In this document: one piece after another, positions 1 through 8,734 of the stretch
Layout of the letters: every line of letters starts with the position of its first letter
Numbering within the stretch: position 1 is the first letter of the stretch
Assembly (NCBI RefSeq): GCF_001894825.1
Contig: NZ_BCWY01000023.1
Location: 58,583 to 122,582 of the forward strand
Source of the DNA: Rhodococcus jostii NBRC 16295
Lineage (GTDB): Bacteria; Actinomycetota; Actinomycetes; Mycobacteriales; Mycobacteriaceae
Length of the DNA stretch: 64,000 nt
Direction of reading: 5' to 3'
The notes under the pieces: model-generated
Databases searched by the model: none
Seen by the model: only the letters and a program-made list of their open reading frames with translations
Told to the model about the DNA's origin: nothing
Translations under genes and position numbers: made by a program

Positions 1-1
1 A

Positions 2-505
2 ATTCACGTCGGCGTGCTTCTTCCCTTCGGCGGCATCGTCGGCAGCATTGCGTTCGGGCTGCTGACCGGGGTTGTCAAGGTCCGCCCACTCGCTGCGGCG
101 GCACTCTCACTGGCCACCATTGCCACAGTCCTGATGGCATACTCACTCACCACCGGCGCCGCGCCCATCGTCATCGCCCTCGCGTTGGGGGTTCTGCTCA
201 ACGCTGGCATCAGCGGCTACTACGGGATCATCCCGCAAGCCTTTCCGACGCGCATCCGCACCACCGGATTCGGGTTCGTACTCGGAGTGGCCCGAATCCT
301 CGGGATCATTTCCCCCATCGCCGCTGGATACCTGCTCGGACGCTTCTCCCCCACAGCCGTATTCGCCGGGATGGGTGTGATCATGGGCATCTCGGCTGTC
401 GTCTTCATCATCCACGGCCGGGGAACCCCACAAGACCGCGCCCACCCCACGCCACTGCCGCAACACCGAGCGCACGTAGCCACAGACGAACTGGCCGGGT
501 CCTGA
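2..505 (+). CDS. MFS transporter, C-terminal part (5' end outside window)
   Basis: The reading frame is open from base 2, so this is the last ~167 residues of a longer gene. It shows about four to five hydrophobic helices typical of the C-terminal half of a major facilitator protein, with the segment GYYGIIPQAFPTRIRTTG, which resembles the loop motif of aromatic acid:H+ symporters and sugar-porter-like MFS proteins. The tail is short and hydrophilic. The next gene, 103 bp downstream on the same strand, is an aromatic-type aldehyde dehydrogenase, so an aromatic acid or aldehyde precursor is a reasonable substrate guess. The substrate cannot be fixed from this fragment. Confidence 0.8.
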   Translation: MHVGVLLPFGGIVGSIAFGLLTGVVKVRPLAAAALSLATIATVLMAYSLTTGAAPIVIALALGVLLNAGISGYYGIIPQAFPTRIRTTGFGFVLGVARILGIISPIAAGYLLGRFSPTAVFAGMGVIMGISAVVFIIHGRGTPQDRAHPTPLPQHRAHVATDELAGS

Positions 506-608
506 TCCACCGCGACTACCCGAAACAGCCAGCTGCAGGACATCTCTGACGTGATGCGGGTGGACTGCACCCTGACTGCGTTCGTGGAACAAGAAGGATG
601 AGAACACC

Positions 609-2072
609 ATGACCGAACTACTCTCCACCCCCGTATGGGAATCGGCCGTATACGACGGTTCTTGGGTTCCCGGACACGGAACCGATCTGCCGGTAATCGA
701 ACCGGCCACGGGTAAGCAGTTGAGTACCGTCGGCGGCGCCACTCCACAGGACGTTGACTTTGCTGTTGCCAAGGCCGTTTCCGCGCAGAAGGACTGGGCC
801 GCCCGACCCTACACAGAGCGGGCAGCAATTTTGCGGAAGGCTGGGCAGCTGTTCGAGGAGAATGCCGAGGAGATTCAGCAATGGGTGATCCGGGAGAGCG
901 GCGGGATCGGGGCCAAGGCCGGGTTGGAAACCCATGTCGCGTCCGAGGAGTGCTACAACGCGTCCGCACTTGCCGCACACCCGCACGGCGAGATGCTGCG
1001 ATCCGAACAGCAGCGGATGAGCTTCTCCCGCCGCATCCCAGTCGGAGTGGTAGGGGTCATCGCCCCGTTCAACTTCCCGATCATCCTCTCGATCCGGGCG
1101 GTGGCACCGGCGCTGGCACTCGGTAACGCCGTCGTGCTCAAGCCCGATCCGCGCACCGCGGTATGCGGCGGTGTTGTCCTCGCCCGCATCTTCGAGGAAG
1201 CCGGTCTCCCACCAGGTCTGCTGAGTGTCCTACCTGGCGGCGCCGAGATCGGCGAGGCACTCGTGGTCCATCCGCGGGTGCGAGTGATCGCCTTCACGGG
1301 GTCGACCGGCGCGGGGCGAGCGATCGGAGAACTCGCCGGAAGGCACCTTAAGCGAGCCCACCTCGAACTCGGTGGCAACAACGCCCTGGTGATCCTCGAG
1401 GGCGTCGACGTCGAGAAGGCCGCGTCGATCGGTGCGTTCGGCTCATTCATGCACCAGGGCCAGATCTGCATGACATCCGGCCGACACATCGTGCACGAAT
1501 CCGTCGCCGCGGATTATGCTGAGGCACTGGCCGAGCACGCCGACAAGCTCCCGGTCGGTGATCCGTTCACCGAGCAGGTAGCGCTTGGACCCCTGATCGA
1601 CGAGAAGCAGCGTGACCGGGTGCATTCCCTCGTCACCGCCAGCATCGACGCCGGCGCACGGTTGGCGGCTGGCGGCACGTACGAAGACCTGTTCTACCGC
1701 CCCACAGTCCTCACGGATGTCCCCACCTCCGCCCCGGCATTCGCCGACGAGGTGTTCGGGCCGGTCGCCCCCATCACGACCTTCTCCACGCTGGATCAGG
1801 CCATCGCGATCGCCAACGACTGCGACTACGGACTCTCACTGGGAATCCTGTCGAACGATGCAATGCGGGCGCTCGAACTCGCCGAACGCATTCCCACCGG
1901 GCTGGTTCACATCAACGATCAGACCGTCGCCGACGAGGCCGTGATTCCGTTCGGCGGAACCGGGTTCTCAGGCAACGGCGGACGGGTCGGGGGCCTCGGC
2001 GCGAACCTGGAGGCCTTCACGGAAACCCAGTGGGTCACAGCGCAGTCGGCCCTCGCCACCTACCCCTTCTGA
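609..2072 (+). CDS. Aldehyde dehydrogenase, benzaldehyde/vanillin type
   Basis: NAD(P)-dependent aldehyde dehydrogenase of 487 residues, the normal length. It oxidises an aldehyde to its acid in the cytoplasm. Visible elements: PFNFP with the oxyanion Asn near residue 155, VVLKPD with the cofactor-binding Lys near 178, the nucleotide-binding GSTGAG at 231-236, the general base Glu in LELGG near 253, and the catalytic Cys287 in GQICMTSGRH. The N-terminal style (IEPATGKQL) and the GQICMTSGRHIV segment recall benzaldehyde and vanillin dehydrogenases of aromatic catabolism. The upstream transporter fits an aromatic uptake and oxidation pair. The exact aldehyde is inference. Confidence 0.88.
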   Translation: MTELLSTPVWESAVYDGSWVPGHGTDLPVIEPATGKQLSTVGGATPQDVDFAVAKAVSAQKDWAARPYTERAAILRKAGQLFEENAEEIQQWVIRESGGIGAKAGLETHVASEECYNASALAAHPHGEMLRSEQQRMSFSRRIPVGVVGVIAPFNFPIILSIRAVAPALALGNAVVLKPDPRTAVCGGVVLARIFEEAGLPPGLLSVLPGGAEIGEALVVHPRVRVIAFTGSTGAGRAIGELAGRHLKRAHLELGGNNALVILEGVDVEKAASIGAFGSFMHQGQICMTSGRHIVHESVAADYAEALAEHADKLPVGDPFTEQVALGPLIDEKQRDRVHSLVTASIDAGARLAAGGTYEDLFYRPTVLTDVPTSAPAFADEVFGPVAPITTFSTLDQAIAIANDCDYGLSLGILSNDAMRALELAERIPTGLVHINDQTVADEAVIPFGGTGFSGNGGRVGGLGANLEAFTETQWVTAQSALATYPF

Positions 2073-2088
2073 CGGACCGACGGTGGAT

Positions 2089-2119
2089 GGGTAGATCTCG
2101 CAGGATGCGAGGTCTACCC
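2089..2119 (+). terminator. Hairpin terminator after the aldehyde dehydrogenase
   Basis: Seventeen bases after the stop codon two 14-base arms, GGGTAGATCTCGCA and TGCGAGGTCTACCC, pair with one G-T wobble around a 3-base loop. There is no clear T tract, as is common in actinobacteria. It most likely ends the transcript. Confidence 0.6.
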
Positions 2120-2352
2120 TCCTGTGGCGGCCAGCACCACCCGCAGCGACAGCCGTCTACTTACCGCAAGATCGATCTCGAACTGGTAGCAGATAATAAA
2201 TATGCTGATGAGCAGTTTCGCGCTAGACGCTGCGTAGGTGTTAATTGGCGGCAGTTGCCCTCACCTCACGAGTGAGGCGGTGACATCTATAGTGCGCAGG
2301 CAGAATCGACGCAATGCCGATACGGCCGGGCTGGGTTTGTGGAGGTGCCGGA

Positions 2353-3141
2353 CTACTGTGCGGATGCCGCAACGTGGTCCGGACACGTCAGCACGAGTGG
2401 CGTGCCGTCGGTGATGGCAATGGTGTGTTCGCTGTGAGCGGTACGAGATCCGTCGGCGGAGCGGATGGTCCACCCGTCGTCGTCGTAGATGATCTTGTCG
2501 GTGCTGCGGGCGAACCAGGGTTCGAGTGCAAGGGTCAATCCGGGCTGCAGCCTGAGACCTCGTCCCGCCCGTCCCACGTTGGGGACGTGTGGGTCTTCGT
2601 GCATGGTGCGCCCGAGTCCGTGGCCACCGAACTCGGTGTTGACCGAGTACCCGTAGTCCGCCGCCACGGCGCCGATCGCCGCGGAGATGTCGCCCAAGCG
2701 GTTGCCGGGCAGCGCAGCGGCAATCCCCGCTGCCAAGGCACGTTCGGTAGCTTCGATGAGGCGCTCGTCCTCGGCTCGCGGGACGCCGACGATCACACTC
2801 CGCGCCGAATCGGCGACCCACCCGTCGATCGACACCGCGATGTCCATGGTCAGCAGGTCCGCGTCACGCAGTGCATAGTCGTGCGGCAGTCCGTGCAGCA
2901 CTGCGTCGTTGACCGAAAGGCAGATGACGTTGCGGAACGGACCTCGCCCGAACGATGGCGCGTAATCCCAGTAGCACGACTGGGCGCCGCGTTCGGCGAT
3001 CAGCTGGCGGGCGCGGTGTTCGAGGTCGAGTAGGTTCGCCCCCGGCTGTGCCCGACGGGCGAGGTCGTCGAGCAGTTCGGCGATGAACGCGCCGGTGACG
3101 CGCATGGCCTCGATCTCTCGAGGTGTCTTCAGTTCCAGCAC
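2353..3141 (-). CDS. map: Methionine aminopeptidase type I
   Basis: Removes the initiator methionine from nascent proteins; a two-metal M24A peptidase of 262 residues. The metal and catalytic residues are all in place: His83 (VLHGLP), Asp100 and Asp111 (TMDIAVSIDGWVADS), His174 (GGHGLG), His181 (MHEDPHVPN), Glu207 (LALEPW) and Glu238 (SEHTIAI). There is no N-terminal zinc-finger extension. The gene is divergent from a small XRE regulator, with two inverted repeats in the 97-bp gap, so this is probably a regulated extra copy rather than the housekeeping map usually found next to secY/adk. That distinction is inference. Confidence 0.92.
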   Translation of the reverse strand: MLELKTPREIEAMRVTGAFIAELLDDLARRAQPGANLLDLEHRARQLIAERGAQSCYWDYAPSFGRGPFRNVICLSVNDAVLHGLPHDYALRDADLLTMDIAVSIDGWVADSARSVIVGVPRAEDERLIEATERALAAGIAAALPGNRLGDISAAIGAVAADYGYSVNTEFGGHGLGRTMHEDPHVPNVGRAGRGLRLQPGLTLALEPWFARSTDKIIYDDDGWTIRSADGSRTAHSEHTIAITDGTPLVLTCPDHVAASAQ

Positions 3142-3172
3142 GGGGTTTCCTCTCCACCCGGCCCCGATGGCC

Positions 3173-3218
3173 GGTATTAAAATACCACCGTACTCGATTG
3201 TCCGGTATTTTCATACCG
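3173..3218. promoter_or_regulatory. Pair of inverted repeats, likely operators of the XRE regulator
   Basis: Two related dyads lie between the divergent map and XRE genes: GGTATT-AA-AATACC at 3173-3186 and CGGTAT-TTTC-ATACCG at 3203-3218. Their centres are 31 bp apart, about three helical turns, so two dimers would sit on the same DNA face. Both contain GGTATT half-sites and are AT-rich in a GC-rich background. Autoregulation by the adjacent HTH protein is the simplest reading. Confidence 0.6.
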
Positions 3219-3238
3219 ACTTCGAGTAGGCTGGCGGC

Positions 3239-3505
3239 ATGGTGCGTCTCCCGCTGACTCCTGCCCAACTCGCGACCGGGCAACGCCTGGGTGCATGTTT
3301 GCGTCACGCGCGAGGCGAGCGCACGCTCGCCGACGTGGCACAGGCGGCAGCGATCTCGCCGGAGACTCTGCGCAAGATCGAGACCGGCCGGATGCCGACT
3401 CCGGCATTTACGACCATCGCAGCACTGGCCCGCACCCTCTCCGTGCCCCTCGACGACCTTGCGCATATCTGCCTTGCGCACGCAGACCTCGAGGAGACCG
3501 GCTGA
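3239..3505 (+). CDS. XRE-family helix-turn-helix regulator
   Basis: A small DNA-binding protein of 88 residues, made up almost entirely of a Cro/C1-type HTH (residues ~12-70). The core reads LADVAQAAAISPETLRKIETGRM, with the classic recognition-helix pattern of XRE proteins. No ligand or multimerisation domain is present. It faces the methionine aminopeptidase gene across two GGTATT dyads and probably controls both genes. The ATG start follows directly on the dyad-containing spacer; no strong ribosome binding site is visible, so a leaderless or weakly initiated message is possible. Confidence 0.82.
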   Translation: MVRLPLTPAQLATGQRLGACLRHARGERTLADVAQAAAISPETLRKIETGRMPTPAFTTIAALARTLSVPLDDLAHICLAHADLEETG

Positions 3506-3579
3506 CGCAGACTTGCGTGCGATTGTCGATTGCGCCGTCGCCAGTGAGGTCAGCCCTCGTCGGCCGCGCTGCGGGGTGC

Positions 3580-3814
3580 GGCTCGAGCTGAGGATGAGAT
3601 CCTCGTGAAGTTCCATCCAGATGTCGTGGTAGCTGTCGTACATCGGCCGAGCGAAGGCCGCGCTGTCACCGGAGCGAACGCGGTCGAGTGCGGCGGCGAG
3701 CCTGGGGAGGTAGCGCGCGAAACGCGGTAGCGTCTCGGACAGTTCCGTCAACGGAGCGACGAGTTCCGCGTCCGTCGCCGCGAGTTGCTCGACGAGCACG
3801 GCATCCGTCAGCGT
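3580..3814 (-). pseudogene. Gene fragment, family not recognised
   Basis: On the minus strand an open stretch of about 75 codons has normal actinobacterial codon use and a protein-like sequence (EQLAATDAELVAPLTEL, then MYDSYHDIWMELHEDLILSS). Upstream it is bounded by an in-frame TAG at 3815-3817 with no good start. Downstream the sequence degenerates and runs into the opposite strand of the XRE gene. It looks like an internal or N-terminal piece of a helical protein whose remainder is lost. I cannot name the family; a short real gene starting at GTG 3799 is the alternative. Confidence 0.35.
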
Positions 3815-3933
3815 CTACATAGATCTCATACGATCTGCCACTCGTGTAGCAGACTGTAGAGGTGTATGTGTGTCACGGCTACCCGCATCACCGTGCGGTG
3901 GTGTGGGTTTGACCGTGCCCCACACCGACGCTC

Positions 3934-4086
3934 GGCTACGACCGCCACCGCGTGCACATCGAGGAGTTCGCGTCCCTCGACGGCGATCCGTTCGCGCCGA
4001 TCAAGACCCTGACCTCCGTCGCCGACGGCTACATCCTCGGCTGCCAGGCCACGCCCACCAGCCCGGCGCTGAAGATCGAGTTCTGA
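3934..4086 (+). pseudogene. Remnant resembling the C-terminus of a ferredoxin-reductase-type oxidoreductase
   Basis: A 50-codon open stretch ends at TGA 4084-4086 without a plausible start. It reads RVHIEEFASLDGDPF, then DGYILGCQATPTSPALKIEF. The first part resembles the end of the NAD domain of FNR-type reductases (HxEeF) and the last part resembles the end of a plant-type 2Fe-2S domain, but the cysteine-bearing section between them is missing. This suggests an internally deleted remnant. The family assignment is by eye and weak; that the segment is a fragment is better supported. Confidence 0.35.
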
Positions 4087-4132
4087 GTAATTCCCGTCCA
4101 CGGCCGAGGCGGCGTGTGTCACTGTTGTCTGC

Positions 4133-4618
4133 ATGAACGTCGGCGTGACACGCAGAGGGATCGTCGCTGTTGCCGCCACGGTCGTGCTGGGTGGTGGGCT
4201 GGCCGGGTGCGGTGGCGACAGCAGTGAACCGGCAGCATCGTCGACGTCGGCGGCCGCGTCGGACAGTGCGTCCGACGAGCAGGAGGCAGTTCTCGCTCAG
4301 GAAGCGCGGTGGCTGACGGCGATCACCGCCGGTGATCGCGAGACGATCGAGACGATCCTGAGCCCCGATTTCAAGCACGTCACCAGTGAGGGCAAGCTAC
4401 TCGGCCGCGAAGAAGAGATCGCGAGCATCGTCCCGGTCGCGTTCACCATGAATCCCACCGAGCAGACTGTCGACATCGTCGGCGACACCGCCGTGATCCA
4501 CGGCGTCAACACCCTCACCGAGACGGGCAATGTGCTGGCGCGAGAACGCTTTACCGACGTGTTCGTCAAACAGGACGGCGAATGGCTGGCCCTGTCGGCG
4601 CAAGAGACCGCGATCTGA
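4133..4618 (+). CDS. Secreted lipoprotein with NTF2-like (DUF4440/SnoaL-type) domain
   Basis: Begins with a twin-arginine-like basic start (TRRG), a hydrophobic stretch and a lipobox ending in Cys26 (GGGLAGCGG), so it should be lipidated and held outside the membrane. A Ser/Ala-rich linker (about 27-50) leads to a ~110-residue domain with the pattern of NTF2-like proteins: WLTAITAGDRETIETILSPD, then VDIVGDTAVIHG and FTDVFVKQDGEW. Such domains bind small ligands or act as orphan enzymes. No neighbour gives a clear role. Confidence 0.75.
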   Translation: MNVGVTRRGIVAVAATVVLGGGLAGCGGDSSEPAASSTSAAASDSASDEQEAVLAQEARWLTAITAGDRETIETILSPDFKHVTSEGKLLGREEEIASIVPVAFTMNPTEQTVDIVGDTAVIHGVNTLTETGNVLARERFTDVFVKQDGEWLALSAQETAI

Positions 4619-4636
4619 CCCGGTCCGGCCGGGTCG

Positions 4637-5041
4637 TCAGGGAACGAAGAAGGTTCCGAAGCCCGGTGACCCGATCGCCTGCGGGTCGACGATCGCCACG
4701 ACCTGACCCGGGCCCGGTCGAATGGTAACGGGCTGGGCGTTCAGGGTGGGGAACGACGCAGATCCGGTCGCGCCCGTGCCGAGACTGACCCAGTGGACGA
4801 CGACGGCGTGCGGGTTTCCGTCGCTCGGGGTTCGGCGCACCCTCAGCACCGCGACGCCCGGTTGTTCGCCGACTGTCGCGGCGAGCCGGGGAGCCGGCAG
4901 GTCGACGAGAGGGATGACGGGGTCGACCTGGAACGGCACCGTGCTGGGCGCGGCTGCTGCGGTGCCCGAGGCCAGGAACCCGGAGATCGCAAGGATCACA
5001 AGGGCGGCGACGACTCGTCCGACGGCTGTGGGTGCGGTCAT
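4637..5041 (-). CDS. Small secreted protein, function unknown
   Basis: 134 residues. Residues 1-31 form a signal peptide (hydrophobic VVAALVILAISGFLA, cleavage probably after AAAA). The mature part of ~100 residues is proline- and valine-rich with beta-type segments (VAVLRVRRTPSD, HAVVVHWVSLGTG) and lacks cysteines. I do not recognise the family. It is convergent with the lipoprotein gene, 18 bp away, and divergent from the permease gene, whose start lies about 70 bp away. Confidence 0.6.
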   Translation of the reverse strand: MTAPTAVGRVVAALVILAISGFLASGTAAAAPSTVPFQVDPVIPLVDLPAPRLAATVGEQPGVAVLRVRRTPSDGNPHAVVVHWVSLGTGATGSASFPTLNAQPVTIRPGPGQVVAIVDPQAIGSPGFGTFFVP

Positions 5042-5112
5042 ACGGGTTGACGATAGTGGCCACTACCGTTGACATGGTCGACTTCCGCACGCCAGAAGGG
5101 GAACTGCCACGT

Positions 5113-6423
5113 ATGGCCGCCAACGACGCTTCGGAACAAGACCACGCGCATCCGGCTGCGACGCCGGGACTACGCCGCCGCCTGGGGGTGTTCGATTCGG
5201 TGATGATCGGCCTCGGGTCGATGATCGGGGCCGGGATCTTCGCAGCGCTGGGACCTGCCGCGTCCGCCGCCGGCGGTGCGCTGCTCGTCGGGCTCGCGGT
5301 GGCCGCGGTGATCGCGTACTGCAACGCCAACTCGTCGGCTCGGCTCGCCGCGCTGTACCCGCAGTCCGGCGGCACCTACGTCTACGGCCGTGAACGCCTG
5401 GGACCGTTCTTCGGGTATCTGGCGGGCTGGGGTTTCGTGGTCGGCAAGACCGCCTCGTGCGCCGCGATGGCCCTGACAGTCGGCGCCTATGCGTGGCCGG
5501 GCCGCGAGCACGTCGTCGCGGTGATCGCGGTCGCCGCCATCACCGCCGTGAACTGTCTGGGGGTGCAGAAGTCGGCCCTGGTCACCCGGATCATCGTGTT
5601 CGCGGTGCTCGCCGTCCTCGCGGTGGTCGTCTTCGCCTGCCTGTGGGGCTCCGACACCACCCTCGGGGAACTCGAGATCGACTCCGGCAACGGCGTCACC
5701 GGGGTCCTGCAGGCGGCGGGCCTGCTGTTCTTCGCGTTCGCCGGGTACGCCCGGATCGCGACCCTCGGCGAGGAAGTGAAGGACCCACGCCGAACCATTT
5801 CCCGGGCGATCCCGATCGCGCTGGGCATCACACTCGTCGTATATCTGTTCGTCTCGGTCGCGGTGCTGACGGCCCTCGGCGCCGACGCACTCGCCGGCGC
5901 CACGGACCCGCTTGCGCAGGCGGTGGCCGCTGCCGGATTCGACGAGCTCGAACCGGTGGTCCGGGTGGCCGCGGTGGTTGCCGCGCTCGGCTCGCTGCTC
6001 GCGCTGATTCTGGGTGTTTCGCGGACCACGTTCGCGATGGCCCGCGACGGTCACCTGCCGCGTCTGCTCGACGCCGTACATCCCCGGTTCGCGGTGCCCT
6101 ACCGGGCGGAGTTGGCGGTCGGCGTCGTGGTCGCGATCCTCGCCGCGACAGCGGATCTGCGCGGGGTCATCGGGTTCTCCTCGTTCGCGGTGCTGGTCTA
6201 CTACCTGATCGCCAATGCGTCCGCCTGGACACTCTCCGGGAGAGTGTGGCCGCGCCTCGTGACGGTGGTCGGCGCCGTGGGGTGTGTCGTCCTCGCGGTG
6301 TTCCTTCCCCTGGTTTCGGTGATGTCGGGAGTGATCGTTCTCGGTGTGGGCGCTGTGATCTACGCGGTCCGAGCGGCATTCGCGCCGCGCGGCGGAGTTC
6401 GGTCTTCGCACTCGTCGGGCTGA
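5113..6423 (+). CDS. APC-family amino acid permease
   Basis: A polytopic membrane protein of 436 residues with about 12 helices. TM1 carries the APC signature (FDSVMIGLGSMIGAGIF), followed by the second motif SGGTYVYGRERLGPFFGYLAGW, both typical of amino acid-polyamine-organocation transporters. A third recognisable segment is FAFAGYARIATLGEEVKDP, which includes the conserved acidic loop after TM6. The ATG at 5113 is preceded by AGAAGGG at 5094-5100; the open frame extends further upstream but would overlap the divergent gene. The substrate is probably a neutral or cationic amino acid, not determinable here. Confidence 0.88.
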   Translation: MAANDASEQDHAHPAATPGLRRRLGVFDSVMIGLGSMIGAGIFAALGPAASAAGGALLVGLAVAAVIAYCNANSSARLAALYPQSGGTYVYGRERLGPFFGYLAGWGFVVGKTASCAAMALTVGAYAWPGREHVVAVIAVAAITAVNCLGVQKSALVTRIIVFAVLAVLAVVVFACLWGSDTTLGELEIDSGNGVTGVLQAAGLLFFAFAGYARIATLGEEVKDPRRTISRAIPIALGITLVVYLFVSVAVLTALGADALAGATDPLAQAVAAAGFDELEPVVRVAAVVAALGSLLALILGVSRTTFAMARDGHLPRLLDAVHPRFAVPYRAELAVGVVVAILAATADLRGVIGFSSFAVLVYYLIANASAWTLSGRVWPRLVTVVGAVGCVVLAVFLPLVSVMSGVIVLGVGAVIYAVRAAFAPRGGVRSSHSSG

Positions 6424-6525
6424 GGCGCATCGGTCCGGGGGTGGTCAACGGCGTCGTCGCGTGGGAGCCTTCAACGACGATCCGCTGCACCCGTCGCGTG
6501 AAGTGACCGGGAGGAGGTGTGTGAA

Positions 6526-6993
6526 TTGTTCGTCCTGTTCCGGCATGCCCACGCCGGTGAGAAGAAGAACTGGGACGGCCCCGACGCCGACCGCCCGCTC
6601 AGCACGTTGGGGGATCGGCAGGCTCAGGGCTTCGTCGAAGCGCTGACCGGCATCGAGGTCGCGGCGCTGTTCTCGAGTCCGACCACTCGCTGTCGGCAGA
6701 GCCTTCTGCCGCTCGCCGACGAGCGCGGACTGAGCATCGCCGATCACCCCCTGCTGGGTCCGGACGCACCGCCGGATGAACTCTTCGCGGTGCTGCACGC
6801 GCCGGACGCCGATCGAGCCGTCTTCTGCACCCACGGGGAGGTCCTCAACGCCCTGGCGGAGTTCGCGCGGACGCACGGGATACCCGGTGTCCCTCCGTCG
6901 GGGGCGACCGCGAAAGGCGGCGCCTGGTTCGTCGATTGCGGGACCGGCCTGCCCCCGACACTGCGGTACCTCGCGCCCGCCCCTGCCAACTGA
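6526..6993 (+). CDS. SixA-like histidine phosphatase
   Basis: A short member (155 residues) of the branch-2 histidine phosphatase family, acting on phosphohistidine or a phosphorylated metabolite. The phospho-accepting motif is at the very start: FVLFRHAHAG (Arg-His-Ala). SSPTTRCRQS holds the second phosphate-binding Arg, and the second catalytic His is in FCTHGEV. A GTG at 6517 is often-chosen start material, but the ribosome binding site GAGGAGG (6511-6517) overlaps it; the TTG at 6526 has ideal spacing, and I use it. The gene is followed, tail to tail, by a CYTH-CHAD protein, another phosphate-handling family. Confidence 0.82.
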   Translation: MFVLFRHAHAGEKKNWDGPDADRPLSTLGDRQAQGFVEALTGIEVAALFSSPTTRCRQSLLPLADERGLSIADHPLLGPDAPPDELFAVLHAPDADRAVFCTHGEVLNALAEFARTHGIPGVPPSGATAKGGAWFVDCGTGLPPTLRYLAPAPAN

Positions 6994-7006
6994 CCGCGCT
7001 CTCCTT

Positions 7007-8473
7007 CTAGTCCGCGGCGAGTTGGGCGGCGTCCTCGCGGGCCTGCCGCGCCCGCTCCAGTTCCAGGCCGTACAGCAGGCCGAAGGTGAAACCGTTCTCG
7101 CCGGACGTCGTACCGGCGCGGGCCCCGAGCGTTCGGAGGGTCTCCGCGGCGACGACGCTGTCCCGGTGCTCGCCGAGAACCTTCTGCATCTTCTCGAAGT
7201 GGGCTGCCTTCTTCTTCGCGGTCTTCTTCCCGAGCACCGGCGCGGCGAGTTCGGCGGCGTAGCGGGCACGTGTGGCGGCCTCGAGTGCCCGGTGCAGCGC
7301 CGTGTCGTCGGTGCCGACAGCCGCGGTCGCTACCCGGGAGTGGGCCTTCCGTTCGGCTTTCCGCAAGGCCCGCTCGATCACCCGGGGACCGTCCGCTGCC
7401 GCGGCTGTCAGCGGCGGATTCGTACGCCACCGGGCCAACGCGGCCAGCAACGCGCGGTAGCGGTCACCGTCGACGGTGGCCATCACGTCCTGCAGGTGGT
7501 GCTGTTGCTCCGCAATCAGGTCGCTCTCGATGCGCGCGGCCACCGGACCCATCACCAGTTCGGACGGCAGGTCGGCGAGCGCGTCCGTGAAGCGTGCGCG
7601 TTGCACCTGACGGTCCCGCACTTCGCCGAGTAGCCCTGCATACCAAGACAACTCCGCAGCGAGCTCCGTCGCGGCGGTCGGCTCGAGCAGGCGCGTGAAG
7701 ACCCGGAGGGTGCTGCAGAACCGCCGGATTCCCACCAGGGTGGGATGCACCGGGTCCAGACCGCGGCGCAACCACACGTCGCCGGCCACGATCGCCTGCG
7801 CCTGGGCGTCCAGGTAGCCGGCGAGCACCGATTCGGTCGTGCCCCGGCTCGTGTCCCCGCCGTCGACCGCAAGTTGAGCGGTGCTCAGCACGCGACTGAG
7901 CTTCGACGGATACCGCGACGGCTTCGCACCGCGGAGGGTGAGGCGTTTCCCGATCTTCCCGAGCAGTTTCTCGCTTCCGGCGTCGCCGGCCTCGACCTCC
8001 ACCTCACGCCACTCACTCACGACGGCACGATCCCCCGCGACGGTGCCGCGCACCCGGTCGTCGGCCACTTCCGCCACGAGGCGGTCATCCGAGTCGAGGA
8101 CACGCTGCATGCGTCGCACCGTCGTCAGAGTGGCCACCGGGTGCACGGATTTACCCAGTGCGACACCCACAATCAGTGTCGCCAGCTCGTCGGGAATCGT
8201 GTCACTCTCGCCCGGAGGCATCCGGATCTCGGTGCGGTCCTTGTCGGCGGGAACCTTCAAGTGCCATCCGACGTCGGCATCCCCCGTCCGCCGGCGGAAC
8301 GTGAGGTGCTGGCGCAGCAGGTCGCGATCGGCGGTGTCGTAGTAGACGCTGCTCAGATTCACGGTGGCCTGCTCGACCCGTCCTCCCCGCGGGATCACGT
8401 CCTCGAGGTCGGGCAGGACGAATTCGAGACCCACCTCGTACTTGTCTTCCCGCTCACGCTGCGTCGACACCAT
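7007..8473 (-). CDS. CYTH and CHAD domain protein
   Basis: 488 residues from the ATG at 8473 (upstream in-frame codons lack a ribosome site). The N-terminal CYTH domain (about 1-200) opens with the diagnostic ExExK (EREDK at residues 7-11) and carries repeated basic strands for binding tripolyphosphate or other polyphosphates in a tunnel. Residues ~210-480 form the helical, Arg/His-rich CHAD domain (RRGLDPVHPTLVGIRRFCSTLR; several conserved His and Arg), which binds inorganic polyphosphate. The pair is common in actinobacteria and is thought to act in polyphosphate metabolism or sit on polyP granules. The family is clear, the reaction is not. Confidence 0.88.
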   Translation of the reverse strand: MVSTQREREDKYEVGLEFVLPDLEDVIPRGGRVEQATVNLSSVYYDTADRDLLRQHLTFRRRTGDADVGWHLKVPADKDRTEIRMPPGESDTIPDELATLIVGVALGKSVHPVATLTTVRRMQRVLDSDDRLVAEVADDRVRGTVAGDRAVVSEWREVEVEAGDAGSEKLLGKIGKRLTLRGAKPSRYPSKLSRVLSTAQLAVDGGDTSRGTTESVLAGYLDAQAQAIVAGDVWLRRGLDPVHPTLVGIRRFCSTLRVFTRLLEPTAATELAAELSWYAGLLGEVRDRQVQRARFTDALADLPSELVMGPVAARIESDLIAEQQHHLQDVMATVDGDRYRALLAALARWRTNPPLTAAAADGPRVIERALRKAERKAHSRVATAAVGTDDTALHRALEAATRARYAAELAAPVLGKKTAKKKAAHFEKMQKVLGEHRDSVVAAETLRTLGARAGTTSGENGFTFGLLYGLELERARQAREDAAQLAAD

Positions 8474-8734
8474 GGGCCCAGTCTGCACCCACGACGTCAG
8501 GACTGTTGCTCGCCGCGCAATCGGCACGGAGTGCGGTTAATCTGTCTGCACGGTAGTAGTTGATCGCGCCTCGTCGCTGCCGCCGATGCGCCGCGAAAAG
8601 TGTTACACAAATGGATCTTTCGATCGCTTGATGCTTCTGGCATGCAGTGCAGCCTGCACGGGACAGAACACTCGGATGGCCGATCCTCCGAGTGACCCGG
8701 CTGTGTTCGGTCTTCGAGAGGGGAATGACTCCAC

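Noticed and set aside
3239..3505. Toxin-antitoxin module formed by the XRE protein and its neighbour
   Set aside because: The divergent partner is an intact methionine aminopeptidase and no small toxin-like gene is adjacent on the same strand.
5170..6411. A 413-codon minus-strand open frame opposite the APC permease
   Set aside because: It is a shadow of the permease, rich in Arg, His and Asp, with no family pattern.
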